Assembly (NCBI GenBank): GCA_946406115.1
Contig: OX291551.1
Location: forward strand, 12,896,001 to 12,960,000
DNA: 64,000 bases
Origin: Apoda limacodes
Lineage: Eukaryota; Arthropoda; Insecta; Lepidoptera; Limacodidae
Reading direction: 5' to 3'
Shown: positions 24,471-36,723 of the stretch, piece by piece
Layout: the number at the start of each line of letters is the position of its first letter
How positions within the stretch are numbered: position 1 is the first letter of the stretch
Program-made: the position numbers and the translations under genes
The notes under the pieces: generated by a model
Database searches by the model: none
Told to the model about the DNA's origin: nothing
Seen by the model: the letters and a program-made list of their open reading frames with translations, nothing else

Positions 24471-27437
24471 TCACCGTAGCCTATGGACGCTTGCAACACC
24501 AGGGGTATCACTTGCGCGTTGCCGACCCTTCAGAAATCTAATAACTTCTTTCTTGAAGAACTCCATACTGTAGTCCTTGCAGAAAACCTTGGCAGGGAGC
24601 TCATTCCACAACTTAAGCGTTCGCGGGAGGAAGTTTCTCTGAAACCGCACTGTACGCGACCATTTAGGTTCTAAAGTGTGAGAATGAATTCCCTGCCGAT
24701 GGCGAGCGGTGCGATGGTAGAAAGTAGCCGTGGGCATCATTTCGAACAATTCCTCAGAACACAACCCATTGTACAAGCGGTAGAACACACACAGTGAGGC
24801 AAAGTCTCTCCTCAGACTTAAGGGCTCGATACCGCAAGTGAGTTTGGGATCGTCGACAATTCTCACAGCCCGTCGTTGAACCGAGTCAAAAGGGTCAAGC
24901 TGGTATCCGGGTGCACCTGCCCAGAGATGGCAGCAGTACTCCATATGGGGCCGAACTTGCGACTTGTAAAGTAACAACCTTTGCCCCGACGTGAAGTACT
25001 GCTTCGCTCTGTTGAGTACACCAAGTTTTTTGGACGCCAGCTTTACCTTATCTTGTAAATGATCTCGGAACTGAACATCGCTGGAGATGTCGACACCAAG
25101 AATCCCAATGCTCTTGGAGATGGAGAGGGGAGTGTTCTGGAATTGTGGGACCACAGTGAATGGAGTTTTCTTAGCGGTGAACGCGCACACTTGTGTCTTT
25201 GTAGGGTTGAATCGGACCAAGTTTACCCGTCCCCAGTCAGAGACCTGGGACAGTGTGGTCTCGATTTGAGACACAAGTTCTCCGCGGTTTTCCTCCACAA
25301 CGGAACGAGGGATGTTAGCACGACCCGTGTAAAAAGTGTCTCCAGTACTGTCATCTGCATAGCAATGTATGTTGTTGATGTCCAACATGTCATTGATATG
25401 CAGTAGAAACAGCGTAGGAGACAGCACAGAGCCTTGCGGGACACCAGCATTAATGTCCATGCTATCAGAGCAACTACCGTCAACTACAGTTCGTATGCGT
25501 CTGCCGGACAAAAAGCTAGCCACCCATTTGCACAAACCCTCGGGCACTCCGTAAGATGGCAACTTCGATAGAAGACCGCGGTGCCAGACCCGATCGAACG
25601 CCTTCGCTATGTCCAGGCTACATGCCAATGCCTCCCCCTGACTCTCAATGGCTAGTGCCCATCGGTGTGTGAGATACACTAGAAGGTCACCAGTCGAGCG
25701 ACCGTGGCGAAAGCCATATTGACGGTCACTGACCAGATCGTGTACTTCTAGGTATCTTAGAAGCTGTGTGTTGATCACACGCTCCATCACCTTAGAGAGG
25801 AGAGAGGTAATAGCGATAGGCCTGTAATTCGATGGATCTGATCTATCGCCCTTTTTGGGCACCGGGTGCACATTCGCAGTCTTCCATGTAGACGGAAATT
25901 GCCTAGTGTGGTAGGAAAGCGCGAAGAGGCGCGTAAGTACAGGACATAACTCAGGAGCACACTGCTTAAGCACCACTGCTGGTATACCGTCTGGCCCACT
26001 CGACTTATGAACGTCTAGAGAAAGCAACGCCCGCCTGACCTCCCGCTGCGTTATGGAGATTTCCGGCATGGACTTACCGCACCACGGTATAGTAGGTGGT
26101 ACAGCGCCTTCATCGTTCATATTCGAGTTCGAGGCAAAGAGACTGCCCAGTAGATCGGCTTTCTCTTTAGCACTATGGGCCAAGTCACCATCGGTCTTTC
26201 GCAGTGGTGGTAACGACGACTGGCAGAAGTTCCCTTCGGCAGCTTTGGCAAGCGACCAGAAAGCACGACTCCCAGAAGGATAGCTCGCAAGTCGCCCACC
26301 TATTTTGCCGATGAATTGGAATTTTGCTCTGGCAGTTGCTTTCTTACTGAACCTCGAGGCAGCATTTAATTTGCGTTTTAACTCAGAAATATTCGGATCC
26401 TTATTATAACGAGCCGTGGTCCAAGCCTCATATGCATTTTGCTTAAGAATTTTAGCTTTTCTGCAAGACCTATTAAACCACGGTCGTTTTTTGACGCCGG
26501 CAGCTACTCGCGGGTTAGGAATATAGCATTCCGTACCAGCAAGGATTTTCTCAGTGACTGCGGCTGCGCAGACGTCAGGATCTTCTGAATTAAAGCAGAT
26601 CTGCCTCCACGGGTACGATGCGTAAAATTCACGCAATCCATCCCAGTCTGCCGACTTATAGTGCCACACACGACGCCAGTTAGTTGGCCCAGAAGGATCA
26701 GGTTGTGTGCATGACACTTGAGTCCGAACGAGACAGTGGTCCGAGGAGCCAAGAGGCGCATCCACTGAGACGGAGTACCCGTCCGGACGAGTAGTCAGCA
26801 GAAGGTCCAGTAGGGAGCTCGTATGTTCCTCTATATCTGGTATTCTCGTTGGAGAAAGTACCAGCTGAGAGAATCCATAGGTCAGAGCAAATTCATGAGC
26901 AGATATCCCAGCATAGTTATTGGTTCGAGAACTGAGCCACTCGCGATGGTGGGCGTTAAAGTCTCCCAAAATAACTAGTTCTGCTGTGGGATATTGCTCT
27001 AGAACTTTGTCAGTCTTCAACCTCAGGTGCGTGAAGAGTCGAGTTACGTCCGTGTCACCGCTATGAGACCTGTATAGGCACGCATAGATACGAGTGTGGC
27101 CGCCGTAATCTACACGCACCCACAATATCGACAGGTCCCTGTCTTCAAGGCTATGAAGGCGGCGACAGCAGATATCCTCCCGGACGAACATACATACACC
27201 GGCACGACTCATAAAATTGTGTTCGAGTTTGTAGCCGGGATAATGAAGGTATGATGTGTCGGCCGGGCAGGATATCTGCGTCTCCGTTAGAAAAAGAATG
27301 GTCGGCTGCGCAGTTTCGAGATGGTGGTGGACTGCGTTAAGATTTGCGTGAATACCCCTGATGTTGCAAAAATCCACATTATATGTGGATGGAGTAGCCG
27401 CTGTGCAAACTCTTTTCTTATTCTTTCTTATGGCCAT
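24471..27437 (-). CDS. LINE ORF2: AP-endonuclease and reverse transcriptase, 988 aa, intact
   Basis: Encodes the enzyme that nicks target DNA and copies the element's RNA into it (target-primed reverse transcription, in the nucleus). The N-terminal ~240 residues form an APE-type endonuclease: CNIRG (Asn25), TETQ (Glu52), GDFNAHH (Asp159, Asn161, His163) and SSDHCLV (Asp233, His234). The reverse transcriptase follows: GPDGIP (481-486), SNYRPIAITSLLSK, GFRHGRST, motif A SLDIAKAFDRVWH (Asp609), GVPQGSVLSP (665-674), and the catalytic YADD (693-696). The C-terminal ~200 residues have the family's HMEYCCHLWAGAP and LKLWNELPAKVF blocks. All catalytic residues are present with no stop or frameshift over 988 codons. 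The ATG at 27437 lies just before the endonuclease domain. No ORF1 (gag-like) is visible upstream, where only about 640 bp of element remain. Confidence 0.95.
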   Translation of the reverse strand: MAIRKNKKRVCTAATPSTYNVDFCNIRGIHANLNAVHHHLETAQPTILFLTETQISCPADTSYLHYPGYKLEHNFMSRAGVCMFVREDICCRRLHSLEDRDLSILWVRVDYGGHTRIYACLYRSHSGDTDVTRLFTHLRLKTDKVLEQYPTAELVILGDFNAHHREWLSSRTNNYAGISAHEFALTYGFSQLVLSPTRIPDIEEHTSSLLDLLLTTRPDGYSVSVDAPLGSSDHCLVRTQVSCTQPDPSGPTNWRRVWHYKSADWDGLREFYASYPWRQICFNSEDPDVCAAAVTEKILAGTECYIPNPRVAAGVKKRPWFNRSCRKAKILKQNAYEAWTTARYNKDPNISELKRKLNAASRFSKKATARAKFQFIGKIGGRLASYPSGSRAFWSLAKAAEGNFCQSSLPPLRKTDGDLAHSAKEKADLLGSLFASNSNMNDEGAVPPTIPWCGKSMPEISITQREVRRALLSLDVHKSSGPDGIPAVVLKQCAPELCPVLTRLFALSYHTRQFPSTWKTANVHPVPKKGDRSDPSNYRPIAITSLLSKVMERVINTQLLRYLEVHDLVSDRQYGFRHGRSTGDLLVYLTHRWALAIESQGEALACSLDIAKAFDRVWHRGLLSKLPSYGVPEGLCKWVASFLSGRRIRTVVDGSCSDSMDINAGVPQGSVLSPTLFLLHINDMLDINNIHCYADDSTGDTFYTGRANIPRSVVEENRGELVSQIETTLSQVSDWGRVNLVRFNPTKTQVCAFTAKKTPFTVVPQFQNTPLSISKSIGILGVDISSDVQFRDHLQDKVKLASKKLGVLNRAKQYFTSGQRLLLYKSQVRPHMEYCCHLWAGAPGYQLDPFDSVQRRAVRIVDDPKLTCGIEPLSLRRDFASLCVFYRLYNGLCSEELFEMMPTATFYHRTARHRQGIHSHTLEPKWSRTVRFQRNFLPRTLKLWNELPAKVFCKDYSMEFFKKEVIRFLKGRQRASDTPGVASVHRLR

Positions 27438-28076
27438 AATATATAAAAGAAGTTACTAAGACTAAGGGATGAGGATTCACTGCACAGACAGCATAGAGGA
27501 CAAAAGGTGCGGTTCTAAGACTGGCGAAGCTCGCCACAGATGATACGGTTGCTGGCACGGCGGGCGGAAGGGCCCCTGATCCCCCTCTGTTGTAGTAGCC
27601 GGGTCCACTCCGGTCTCCTTCTCCGGCACGACTACCACTTCAGATACTTTACACAGGCTGGCGAATCAGCCTCCCAGGGCGGAGATTAAGTGATCCCTGG
27701 GTTCGGGATCCCGTTCAACCTGCGGGCGGCCAGCGGTCAGCCGTTTCATCAGGTCTCCCTGACCGCCGAACCAGCACGCCGCGTCTACGTCGAGCATGAC
27801 AGCAACAAGCGCCGCCGGTCCTCCGCTGTCCGCGCAGCGAATCCTCAAAGAGCTCTGGCAACCTTACTCACCGCCAGGAACACAACACTACTCAATGTTA
27901 GTGTTATTATGGCCGCGGTTTTCTGTAAGGTGGAGGTACTTCCCCAGTTCGGGCCGCTCATTCGAGCAAGTACTCGCTATGCCCTGCTTAGTTGTTCGGG
28001 TGGCTTATTCGAGCGAGTACTTGCAGTGCCCTACCTCTCTTTGCAGTGCCCTACCTCTCTTAAGATCCTATTCTCT
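27438..28076 (-). promoter_or_regulatory. LINE 5' region with tandem monomers (putative internal promoter)
   Basis: About 640 bp, GC-rich for this window, without a gag ORF. It contains two related units with a 47-bp period (27947-27985 and 27994-28032; both start gttcggg and share attcgagc.agtact), then an exact 20-bp direct repeat, ttgcagtgccctacctctct, at 28021-28040 and 28041-28060. Tandem 5' monomers act as promoters in some mammalian LINEs; that role here is inference. Confidence 0.5.
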
Positions 28077-28080
28077 CCCT

Positions 28081-28430
28081 TCTCTTTTATTTACGAAACC
28101 AACGGAAACTAATTACATTTAAAAGTTTGTATGTTTGTTTGTGACCTGATTTAAAATACAAGGATAGGATGTCCCAGGATTTTTGTTTGACAGGATAGAA
28201 TGGCACGGCAAGCGACATCGCAGCGCAGCCTACAGTAATTTCATTAAGATAGCCAAAATTGGTGTCTAGACAGAGAAATCGTGAGGTAATATGCCTCACG
28301 ATTGCTTCTGCCTAATAACCTCACCACCACATATAGTGGTCAGGCGCTATCCAGCCAGTCTTACATTTTGTCTGACTTCTCGCCGGTTTGACTTCGAATT
28401 TATTAAAGGCGTTAACTGACTGTGTAAATG

Positions 28431-28473
<43 letters not shown>

Positions 28474-29570
28474 CATAAAATAATTGGGTGCCAAATAGGT
28501 ATATTACTCAGTTTAAGCTGTAGCTGGCGCCACATCACTTATATTATGAATATTTACCAAATTTTTATTGATAACTGTAGCTGATGAAAAGATTTCAAGG
28601 CTGGATAAGGATCCATTAGGACTAATAAGGATTAGTCATGTAAAAGTGTACAAGAACCCATCGTTAAGCAGCCGGCAACTAATAAAATCCTTTAATTTGT
28701 TGGCCTGTAATGGATTGACGCGCACTTCCTGTCCCCCCGCATTCATTTTGTAATTTTCTAAATGTTGTCTAAAAGAAATCACTTATAAGCCTACCTAACG
28801 CTTACATTGTAATTTTCATTTTATTTTTGAAGGTTTTTTTTCTCTATTTTAATTTGTGAAATAAATCATTACTACTACTTTCAAAACATTTCTCGTATAA
28901 AAGAAATTAGGTACCTAGCTTTGATTTACCTCTTATACCTAAAATGCCCTCAATACTTATACTTAGGGTATTCTTTATACAGAAACTCGCAGAATTATAT
29001 TATCACTTTTATAGGAAGAACCCTAAAACAATTAAGAGAAGAAACATATCCGTCGCCACGGCAGCGCCGCCGGTCATATTCTGTGCCTTTATTTAAAAAA
29101 AATATAATGTGCGCTGTCCGGTAACAATTAGTTTGCGCTCCCGCCTGAGGAACCAATTTGAATGTTAAATTGTCCACCATTTAAGGAAACCTCCTATCGA
29201 CCGATATGGTTGCAGAAGGTAGTGTTATAAAAGACCTAATTTAAAAGATTGTACTTAATTTGTAATATTGTCGGTAATGTTGACTTATAACCATCAAATC
29301 ATAATGCTATTTAGGAATTTCAGACTTAGCATATAATCTTATATTATTTTATTATATTATATTATTTTCTTATATATTTACAGTAATGTGTGGTACTTAC
29401 TGAAAAATGCTTAAGTCATTCTGACATCCAGACGTCTTTTTATTTTGTAATACAAAAAGTATTAAGATATAAATGACCTGTGCTAAAATTAATTTTATAA
29501 TATTTTAAAAATAATCACCAAAATTATCGTTTTGAAAACCAAGATTTCACCAAAAAGGCGCTATGACATA
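28081..29570. other. Copy B counterpart of 9168-10640
   Basis: Resumes exactly after the LINE target site. The hairpin at 28277-28303 has perfect 10-bp arms here. Substitutions relative to copy A run at roughly 2-3 % by eye. Confidence 0.45.
28433..28466. repeat. TA microsatellite, expanded in copy B
   Basis: About 34 bp of uninterrupted AT dinucleotides; the equivalent site in copy A (about 9518-9536) is a short interrupted AT tract. Confidence 0.9.
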
Positions 29571-30095
29571 TATCTCGCGCAGAAGTTTTGCCGAAAACAT
29601 TGATAGTCGTCGAGCCTGACGCCTACACACTGAGCACAACATACGCATAACTTAAAACCCCAACAGTCTAATATTGAAAGGACTTCAAACACAAATTCAG
29701 ATTACAATACGATAGAACGACGACCTAAATGCTAGGCATATTAAAGTAACTTGTCCATATTGCCCTGACACGTCAAGACTATATATTGCTCCTCAGGTCC
29801 TAATATTCATATAATTCGAGTCCATAAAGATGTTGTCCGTTCACCGACTCTCCATATTGATGCAGATTTTGTTACCAGCCAAGATACTGATTGTGTAGGA
29901 ATTTCAAGTCTGTTCAACTAAAGAAAAAGTAAGAGTTCTGAAACATGTACCCAAGGGCGCAAGAAATCAAGCAGCTGGTAAATTAATGTAACCTTATAGA
30001 AAATTTGTTCAAAAAATAATGACTTACAGGGTTGGTTTGATTTATATTCATTTGCTTATACTGCCCTACTAGTTCCGGATAATAATGCTCGTTAG

Positions 30096-31838
30096 TAGTT
30101 GGCTTCAAAAGACAAAGATAATATTAATAGCTCATGTCTATTCTTTCTGACAGGAAATGTGTTTCAGAAATATTCAATTTATCGCAACATAAGAACCAAA
30201 GTTTATGAAGGAGATCTGAGGGGAACAGTCCGCTTTCTACTCTACAATTCCTCTATTGCACCCACTAATGACGAGACATTAATAACGTTAAATGAGAAGC
30301 ACCCTTTATCCTCGAGACAACTAGATTTTCCTCCTGAGCCTGACTTTCCTTGTCCATTTTTGTCTATCACATTCTGCGGTCGCAAGTGCCTTAAGTTCTT
30401 TTTATAATGGCTCGGCTTCGGGCTTGGATGGCTAAGGACCGCAACACTTGAATGTACAAACTTCAACGTTAGCTGGTAACAATGGACCTAGACTTTTAGA
30501 TTAGCTTACCAAGTTATGCAACTTCATGTAAAGAGGTATGGTTAACCCTACAGTCTGCCCATATTTGTAAGGAGCATCACTACATGCATTATCTAAAAAA
30601 GATAGGGGGGTTAGGCATATTGCTGTAGGAAATACACTACGACGTCTTGTTTAAAAAATAGCATGTCATTCTATAAGCCAGTATGCTTTCTATCTTCAAC
30701 CACGCTAAGTTGGTTTTGGTTCAAATTTGGGATGTGAGGCAGCTATTCATACGGTAGGGGTTATAACTTATACATCTCCATGTAATGCAGACAAGGTTAT
30801 CCTAAAACTAGATATTAAAAATGCTTTCAACAGTGTGGAAAGGGATGTCATTTTGAAAGAGGTTAAAGATACAGTCCCTACTTTAATCCGTTTCTCCATC
30901 AGTGCTATTCCTCTCCAAGCAATGTTTTTTATGGATCTAATGCCATATCTTCACAAGTCGGTGCTCAGCAGGGTGACCCTGGGACCTACCCCTGCTGTTT
31001 TGTATAGCAATACAAAATTTAATTCTAAGACTTAACTCGCCTTTGAACATCTGGTACCTTGATGATGGAACATTAGGAGGGAGCCCCAATGACACCCTTA
31101 ATGACATGAAGATACTTTTACCAGCATTGTCAGCTATTGGTTTAGAGATTAATACTAAAATGAGAGTTACTCTTCTGTGACCCTGTGTCCACCACCAATA
31201 TAACTGAAATTGATACGCTCTTGCCTGGTTTCAAAATAGTTGATAGATATTTTTTTATTCGCTACTTGGTGCCCCCATAGTTTTCCGACGGAGTCAGTAA
31301 CACCCTTCAGAATTAAATTTCAGCTCTATTAAGGCCATTAAAACATCTACAAAATTTATCGTCATATGTATCTCTAATTCTAATACGTAATTGTTTATCA
31401 ATACCACGCATGATATATATATTGTTCTCAGCGCCTACATTGATGTTCCAGAAAGATATATAAGAGTATGACGAAGTTCTCCAAAATGGACTTGAGTCCA
31501 TTTTGAATGTTAGATTTGATTCGTCTCAATGGCATCAAGCTACTCTCCCCGTACGACACGGAGGGCTAGGGGTTCGTTACATACAAGATACTGGACTAGT
31601 CGCTTTTCTTGAGTCAAATCGTTAACAATAAAAATACATCGGCAACTGACCTCCACGCAAATGAGGAGCCTTGTCGCGTTCACGCCAAGTTCGGGCATCG
31701 CGAACCCTTTGTGATGGGATAGAACATCAACAACAACCAGGAACGAGGCGAAGCGCGAAGACGTGACAAATATGCGAATCGGATCCACACTCATGTTGAA
31801 TCGCGCGCGAGGTGGATAGGCGTTAAGAGCAAGAGGTA
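30096..31838 (+). pseudogene. Decayed non-LTR reverse transcriptase, copy B
   Basis: Counterpart of 11166-12900 with the same motif order (pre-RT segment 30099-30407, motif A within 30727-31035, YLDD near 31055). It differs by independent indels: the stretch after SVLSRV reads gaccctgggacc here versus gatgctgtattaagggacc in copy A, and a 12-bp palindromic insertion lies at 31483-31504. Both copies were already broken at the time of duplication. Confidence 0.7.
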
Positions 31839-32091
31839 TACCAGCAAAATTTCTTTATAACCTTTCATATAACATAAAAATAGAATTATATATAAAAAGG
31901 GTTTCTTTTTAAAGCGTATCTATTAGTTAAATCTCACGAAATTTGGCTAGATAGAAGAGGAACTTGGGCAGTGAAAGTAAGCGTTGATGTGCGTTGTAAA
32001 ATTATTAAAACCTGAACGTACAACTGGGTCCCAAGTCCTACTACTACTTAGTGGCGACCTTGGAGCGAAGACGATAGAACGTCATATCAAA

Positions 32092-32211
32092 TCCACATAA
32101 TGTTTGTTAAGATGACTGGATGCTGTTACTTTAATTTTGAAGAAACATGTCTTATACAAAAGATTCTGTGAAATAGGTTTTTCCGTGAGCAAAACCGCGG
32201 GCCGCAGCTAG
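32092..32211 (+). mobile_element. Helitron-like 3' terminus, copy B
   Basis: Counterpart of 13160-13279, ending gcgggccgcagCTAG; differs by a few substitutions. Confidence 0.4.
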
Positions 32212-33980
32212 TTATATGGTAAGTTGAAAACACGTCAACTTAAATCATGGTAGCGTGCAGGTATGTGCCGGCGACGAACGACGCCCCAGGGCCGGAAGAC
32301 TGGACCAAATTAAATGGGAGCAGTACGCATATGAAATGATCGCGTAATGGTAGGAGCTCCTTCGGGACACGCAAGACTTATTTGATTTTCAAACTCTGCA
32401 TAAATTCAAACACTAATCATGTTTATATGTTTTGGTGGACGTTATACTTGTAGGATTCATGATGTCATCCATTGCAGCAATAATGATCCACTTGGTGTTC
32501 GCTTTTTATAAAAACCAGTAGACACCTACAAAATTAACAGGATAGCGCTATATTTAATAATTAATGCCCAAAAAAACTTCTTCCACGTATTTTCTAAATC
32601 ACATAGTTAAATAAATATTGTACCTTTAAGTGAAATGTTGTAATAGCTTCCAGCAAGTATATGCAAACAATCGTACATTGTGTATTAAGGGTGGTAAGGA
32701 GAAAATTATTAATGATAGACTATTCAGAAGCCCAGGGCCAAAGGCTGAAGCTATAAATACCGCCCGTGTTACACATAATGTTTTTCAAAATATGAGGTTG
32801 TTCAAAATAAATAAACTCACCAAAAAACGATAGAAATGGCGGGAATAGAAGTAAAGAGAACAATTCCACCACTAGATATCTGCTAACTATAGAATTTATA
32901 AATAAAAAAGTTTTGTCTGAAATGACAATTGTCTGAACTTGTAATTACTCGATTTTATTGTCCGCAAAAGTTCATTTTTTGTACAGCAAGCTTGCGAACA
33001 TACTTAATAGAATAGACGCGTCATCACAACTCGTGGGTTCGATGAATGCGCGCTTTGCTTAGAGAAAAATAATATTTACAAAAAAACGCCCGGAAGAAAA
33101 CGGAGTAATTAAGGTATTTGTACCCGTATACCGATTTACCGTAATAAAAAATAATTGTCCTTAGAGAAAACCTTGGCAACCCAAGCGTTCGCAGGAGAAA
33201 GTTTTTATATCAATCATGACGATAAGCATAAATAAAAGATAAAAGGGTTACGTGTATGACGCACATGAATGAAAGGGCTGTAAAAACGACGGACAGTCTA
33301 GAAACACTTGCTCTGTGTCCATCCGTCTGTTCATGTTTTTGTCATTTATAGCGTATGAAGTTTCTTCGAAACTAAAATGTTGGATTGTACTATAAACAAT
33401 TTTGACAAAATAACGTCTGCCTGTCCCACGCGTTCAGTTGAACTCATTTCATGCATAAGTTCATGTAGTTCAACAGATACGGTGGTTTTGTTATAAAAAA
33501 CTTCAATTCTGATTTAACAAAAAAATTAATTAGTACCGCTGAAACATCGCCCAAGTGTTTATGTTATATTATAGTATCAGTAATATTATAGTGCTTAAGG
33601 TCTTTTATTGACCACGAAAGCTGGGCAAGGAGACGTATTGTACTACTTCGTCTTCTCTATACTCTAGGATGGCGTAGGTAGGTAGGTCCGTGATTTGACA
33701 CCTTTTCCGAAAACCGCCTTGTTAAGAAGTTGGAATTCGTCAAAACCAATTAACCAAACAGTCATAAAGAAATTCTAAAAAATTCAAAAAAAAATCTCTT
33801 TAAAATTTGGTACTTAAACATATTGGAATAATTATACTTGAACGGCCTTAGCCACTGCACAATGGCAAAAGTGGCAGGGGTCTATGGCTACTTAGTCGAA
33901 CATCACTTATTATGACAAGGCAATGATTTGTAAACAAAGTTTTGACGAAGCTAAAGACCGAACCTGGAAAACGGTTTTAA
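32212..33980. other. Copy B counterpart of 13281-15048
   Basis: Last cluster of differences from copy A lies at about 33297-33352 (five or six changes); beyond it the copies are nearly identical. No gene recognised. Confidence 0.4.
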
Positions 33981-34175
33981 AGCAATATTAAGAGTGATCG
34001 TGAATCTATAAACAGTAATGAACCTAAGCTCGTGATCCTGTCAAGATCCCGGGGAAAGACCCTTGAGCCAAATACAGTTGACAGCCTGTACGTTGAAACA
34101 GTTAAGAACATTAAGGAAGCGTATGACATAAAACCACTTCTGAAAGCGGGAGAAAACCCGTACGTCAGAGGTTAG
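33981..34175 (+). other. Unexplained coding-like segment, copy B
   Basis: Identical in sequence to 15049-15243, including the flanking stops. Confidence 0.35.
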
Positions 34176-36723
34176 GCAAAATAATACTTTTTTTAACTAC
34201 GAAGATCCCACCTTATTGAAAACTAAAAACCCATCTGTCTTCAAGGTTGTGACTGTTACAATAATCTTAATTCCAATCGTACAATAATCTTAAGTAAATT
34301 TTATAAAAAAAACAATTAATAAACATTGTAATTAAATTTGGTGATAACTGATAAGTAATCCTAATAATTCTGTTTTAGTTTGTGTTTTATCTGATAGCAA
34401 TTTTACATTGAAATGGAAGTTAATAATCGCGAGGTAAATGGATAAAACGATGGCATTTTTTCATATATCACCCATATCGGTTGTTTTAATAAAAAAAATC
34501 TCGAATTTTAGCTTCGCACCGTTGGGGTATTTCCGAAACACCTTTTCATCCAATATACCTAGGCGCTTAAAAATCGAAGTGTACAAATTGTGTGATGCCT
34601 GCCAGTAATGACATAGAAACGTGCTCTTTAACTGTTGGTCTCTAAAGTAAGTTAAGAGTCACTCAGCAAAATATTCTTGACGTTTCTTTACAAAATAAAA
34701 TCAAGAAGGAGAAACTTCGCCCAAGAACCAAAGTCACCGAACACACGGTGTCACCACGACACCGTCGATACAATTCTACTCAAAGGGGTCCGAGGGAATA
34801 AAGGTTTTTTTTAAAACGTTAAGTGTTGACAACGACACCATCATTAATCCTACTTAATCTAACGTTTTAACGCAGCTGCAGCTATAGCTTGCCGTACCAA
34901 ACTTTCTTACTAGATAATCAACGGTTTGCCATAAGAATCTCACGCTGAAAACTAAATTAAGCTTAGGCGGAGCCGCTGGCAAAACCTTTCTAAACGTTCT
35001 AAATAAGTAGATAATTTTGATTACAATAGTACCTACCGATTTTTATTGAATTGTTTAGTTATCTCATAAATTTCATAACTGATATGAGCCGAAATTTGTC
35101 AGGTGTGCAAAAAAAATATGTGTGTTTATCTCGTGATAAATAGAGATAAAAATACTAATCTAAACCAGTAAGTTTCGTCATGAAAGCGTTACTCAGCATA
35201 ATGCAAAATAAATGTATCATTTTTAATTTTTATTTTCCAATTTTAAAAATATTTTTTAGTTGTATGTAAGGTTTATATTGGTTTTTGCCATAGTTAAATA
35301 ATATATATAAAAACGAACAAAAATATATATAAAAAAAAAAAAATTCACACTTACAAGAAGTTAATATTCTTATATTTTACAGTTATGGCCAAATAAAAAA
35401 CATTGGCAAGTTTTCAACTTAAGTTTTTTTGTTGCTTTTTTGTTGTTGCTTGGCAGCCGAATAAGTTAAATTCATTGATTAATAGTTAATGAGAGCTTTA
35501 CATTTCTTATCAGTAACTCAAATCAAGAAACTTTGTACTGTATGAAATGAAATAATGTATAGGTAGTATCTATTTTTGTATTTAACTACTTGCATTTTAA
35601 TCACTTTCCTACAAATATACACCATACATCTATTACACTCCCATACCACAACCACACCCACACCCACACTCACACACATACATACACACACACACGCATA
35701 CACACATCAATTATATATAATTTTATATCTTCCTAAAATTCGTCATTATGACACGTGGATTATGTTTCATATATTTTAATTTTTCCTTAGTTATTTATTA
35801 TTCATTAATGAAATAATGAATTAAGTGAAGCGATGAATACCTATATTTTTTATAGAGTAATAAAATATATACTGGTGTGTATGCGTCCGTACATATTTTA
35901 TTTAATTCATCTCGTAAAGTGTAAAAACAATGTAATTTTATTGTATTTCTCTTTTATCATTTTCACCTAACTGAGAAAGACCACAGGAATAACTAGCTTG
36001 CAAGCTCAATGAAACTCCTCTTACATATTAATTTTTTTGTATTTTGACTTATTTGTCATTCATGTTTTCATGTTTTACTTTCATTTATTACAATAAAAGA
36101 TATAAGAAATTAATCTTAAAATTCTGGCCATTACTTTGCTCAAATAATTTACATTACTATATACAATGCGGTAATGCGGCCAGCATTTTGGGAACGATGC
36201 CAATTGGCAACGGCTTATTAGATTATTTTATTTGTGTAGTTTTGATTGTTTTAGATAGTAATGTTACTTAAATGGTGCTTAACATTATGTAACACTTATT
36301 TAATTAATTGAATGGTCATATTAAAAAAATGTATCTTAAATGCTACTTTACCACAATATTCCATTAATACTTTTTTTTTTACAAAAAAAAAAAAACCAAA
36401 AACGTAACCTAGTGCATGCACCCGGCTAAACCCACTTCTAAATTTATCCGAGTATTACCGGTACATGGATGAGAACTGTTTTGAGTTACTAGATACCCGG
36501 TCTAATAATTGGACTGTTGAACATAGATAACCAATGCGCCTGTCGTTGCTTTATCATACAAATAAAATAATTTATCACAGATCTAGGATGTTGCTGATTT
36601 TACTGAGTGCATCTCTCATGCCTTCCGAATTGATCAGTCAGAACCTTTGCCCGTTGATTACTTACGCTTTTTCAGTGTAAGATCATGTAAGATGGTGTCT
36701 TCTCGGCGTCCTTTGCAGCCTCT
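34176..36723. other. Copy B counterpart of 15244-17791
   Basis: Same CA-rich microsatellite (about 35632-35707); one or two substitutions in 2.5 kb. Confidence 0.5.

Larger units (their letters stand above)
24392..28080 (-). mobile_element. CR1/Jockey-group LINE, apparently complete 3' end and intact ORF2
   Basis: A 3.7 kb element absent from the same place in copy A (empty site at 9160-9175). It runs on the minus strand: 5' region at 28080, ORF at 27437-24471, a short 3' UTR with accactaaggtggcaaacaa, then a tail seen as a T run at 24391-24421. Sequence shared by both flanks is only CCCT(T) (24388-24391 and 28077-28080), so the target-site duplication is very short or ambiguous within the pyrimidine-rich target. 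Base composition is much less AT-rich than the host DNA. Other pieces of the family in the window are at 22180, 22925, 41028, 41773, 43811 and 62693. Confidence 0.92.

Noticed and set aside
25059..27848. Many plus- and minus-strand frames inside the LINE
   Set aside because: Shadows of the 988-codon ORF or of its 5' region; none has a domain of its own.
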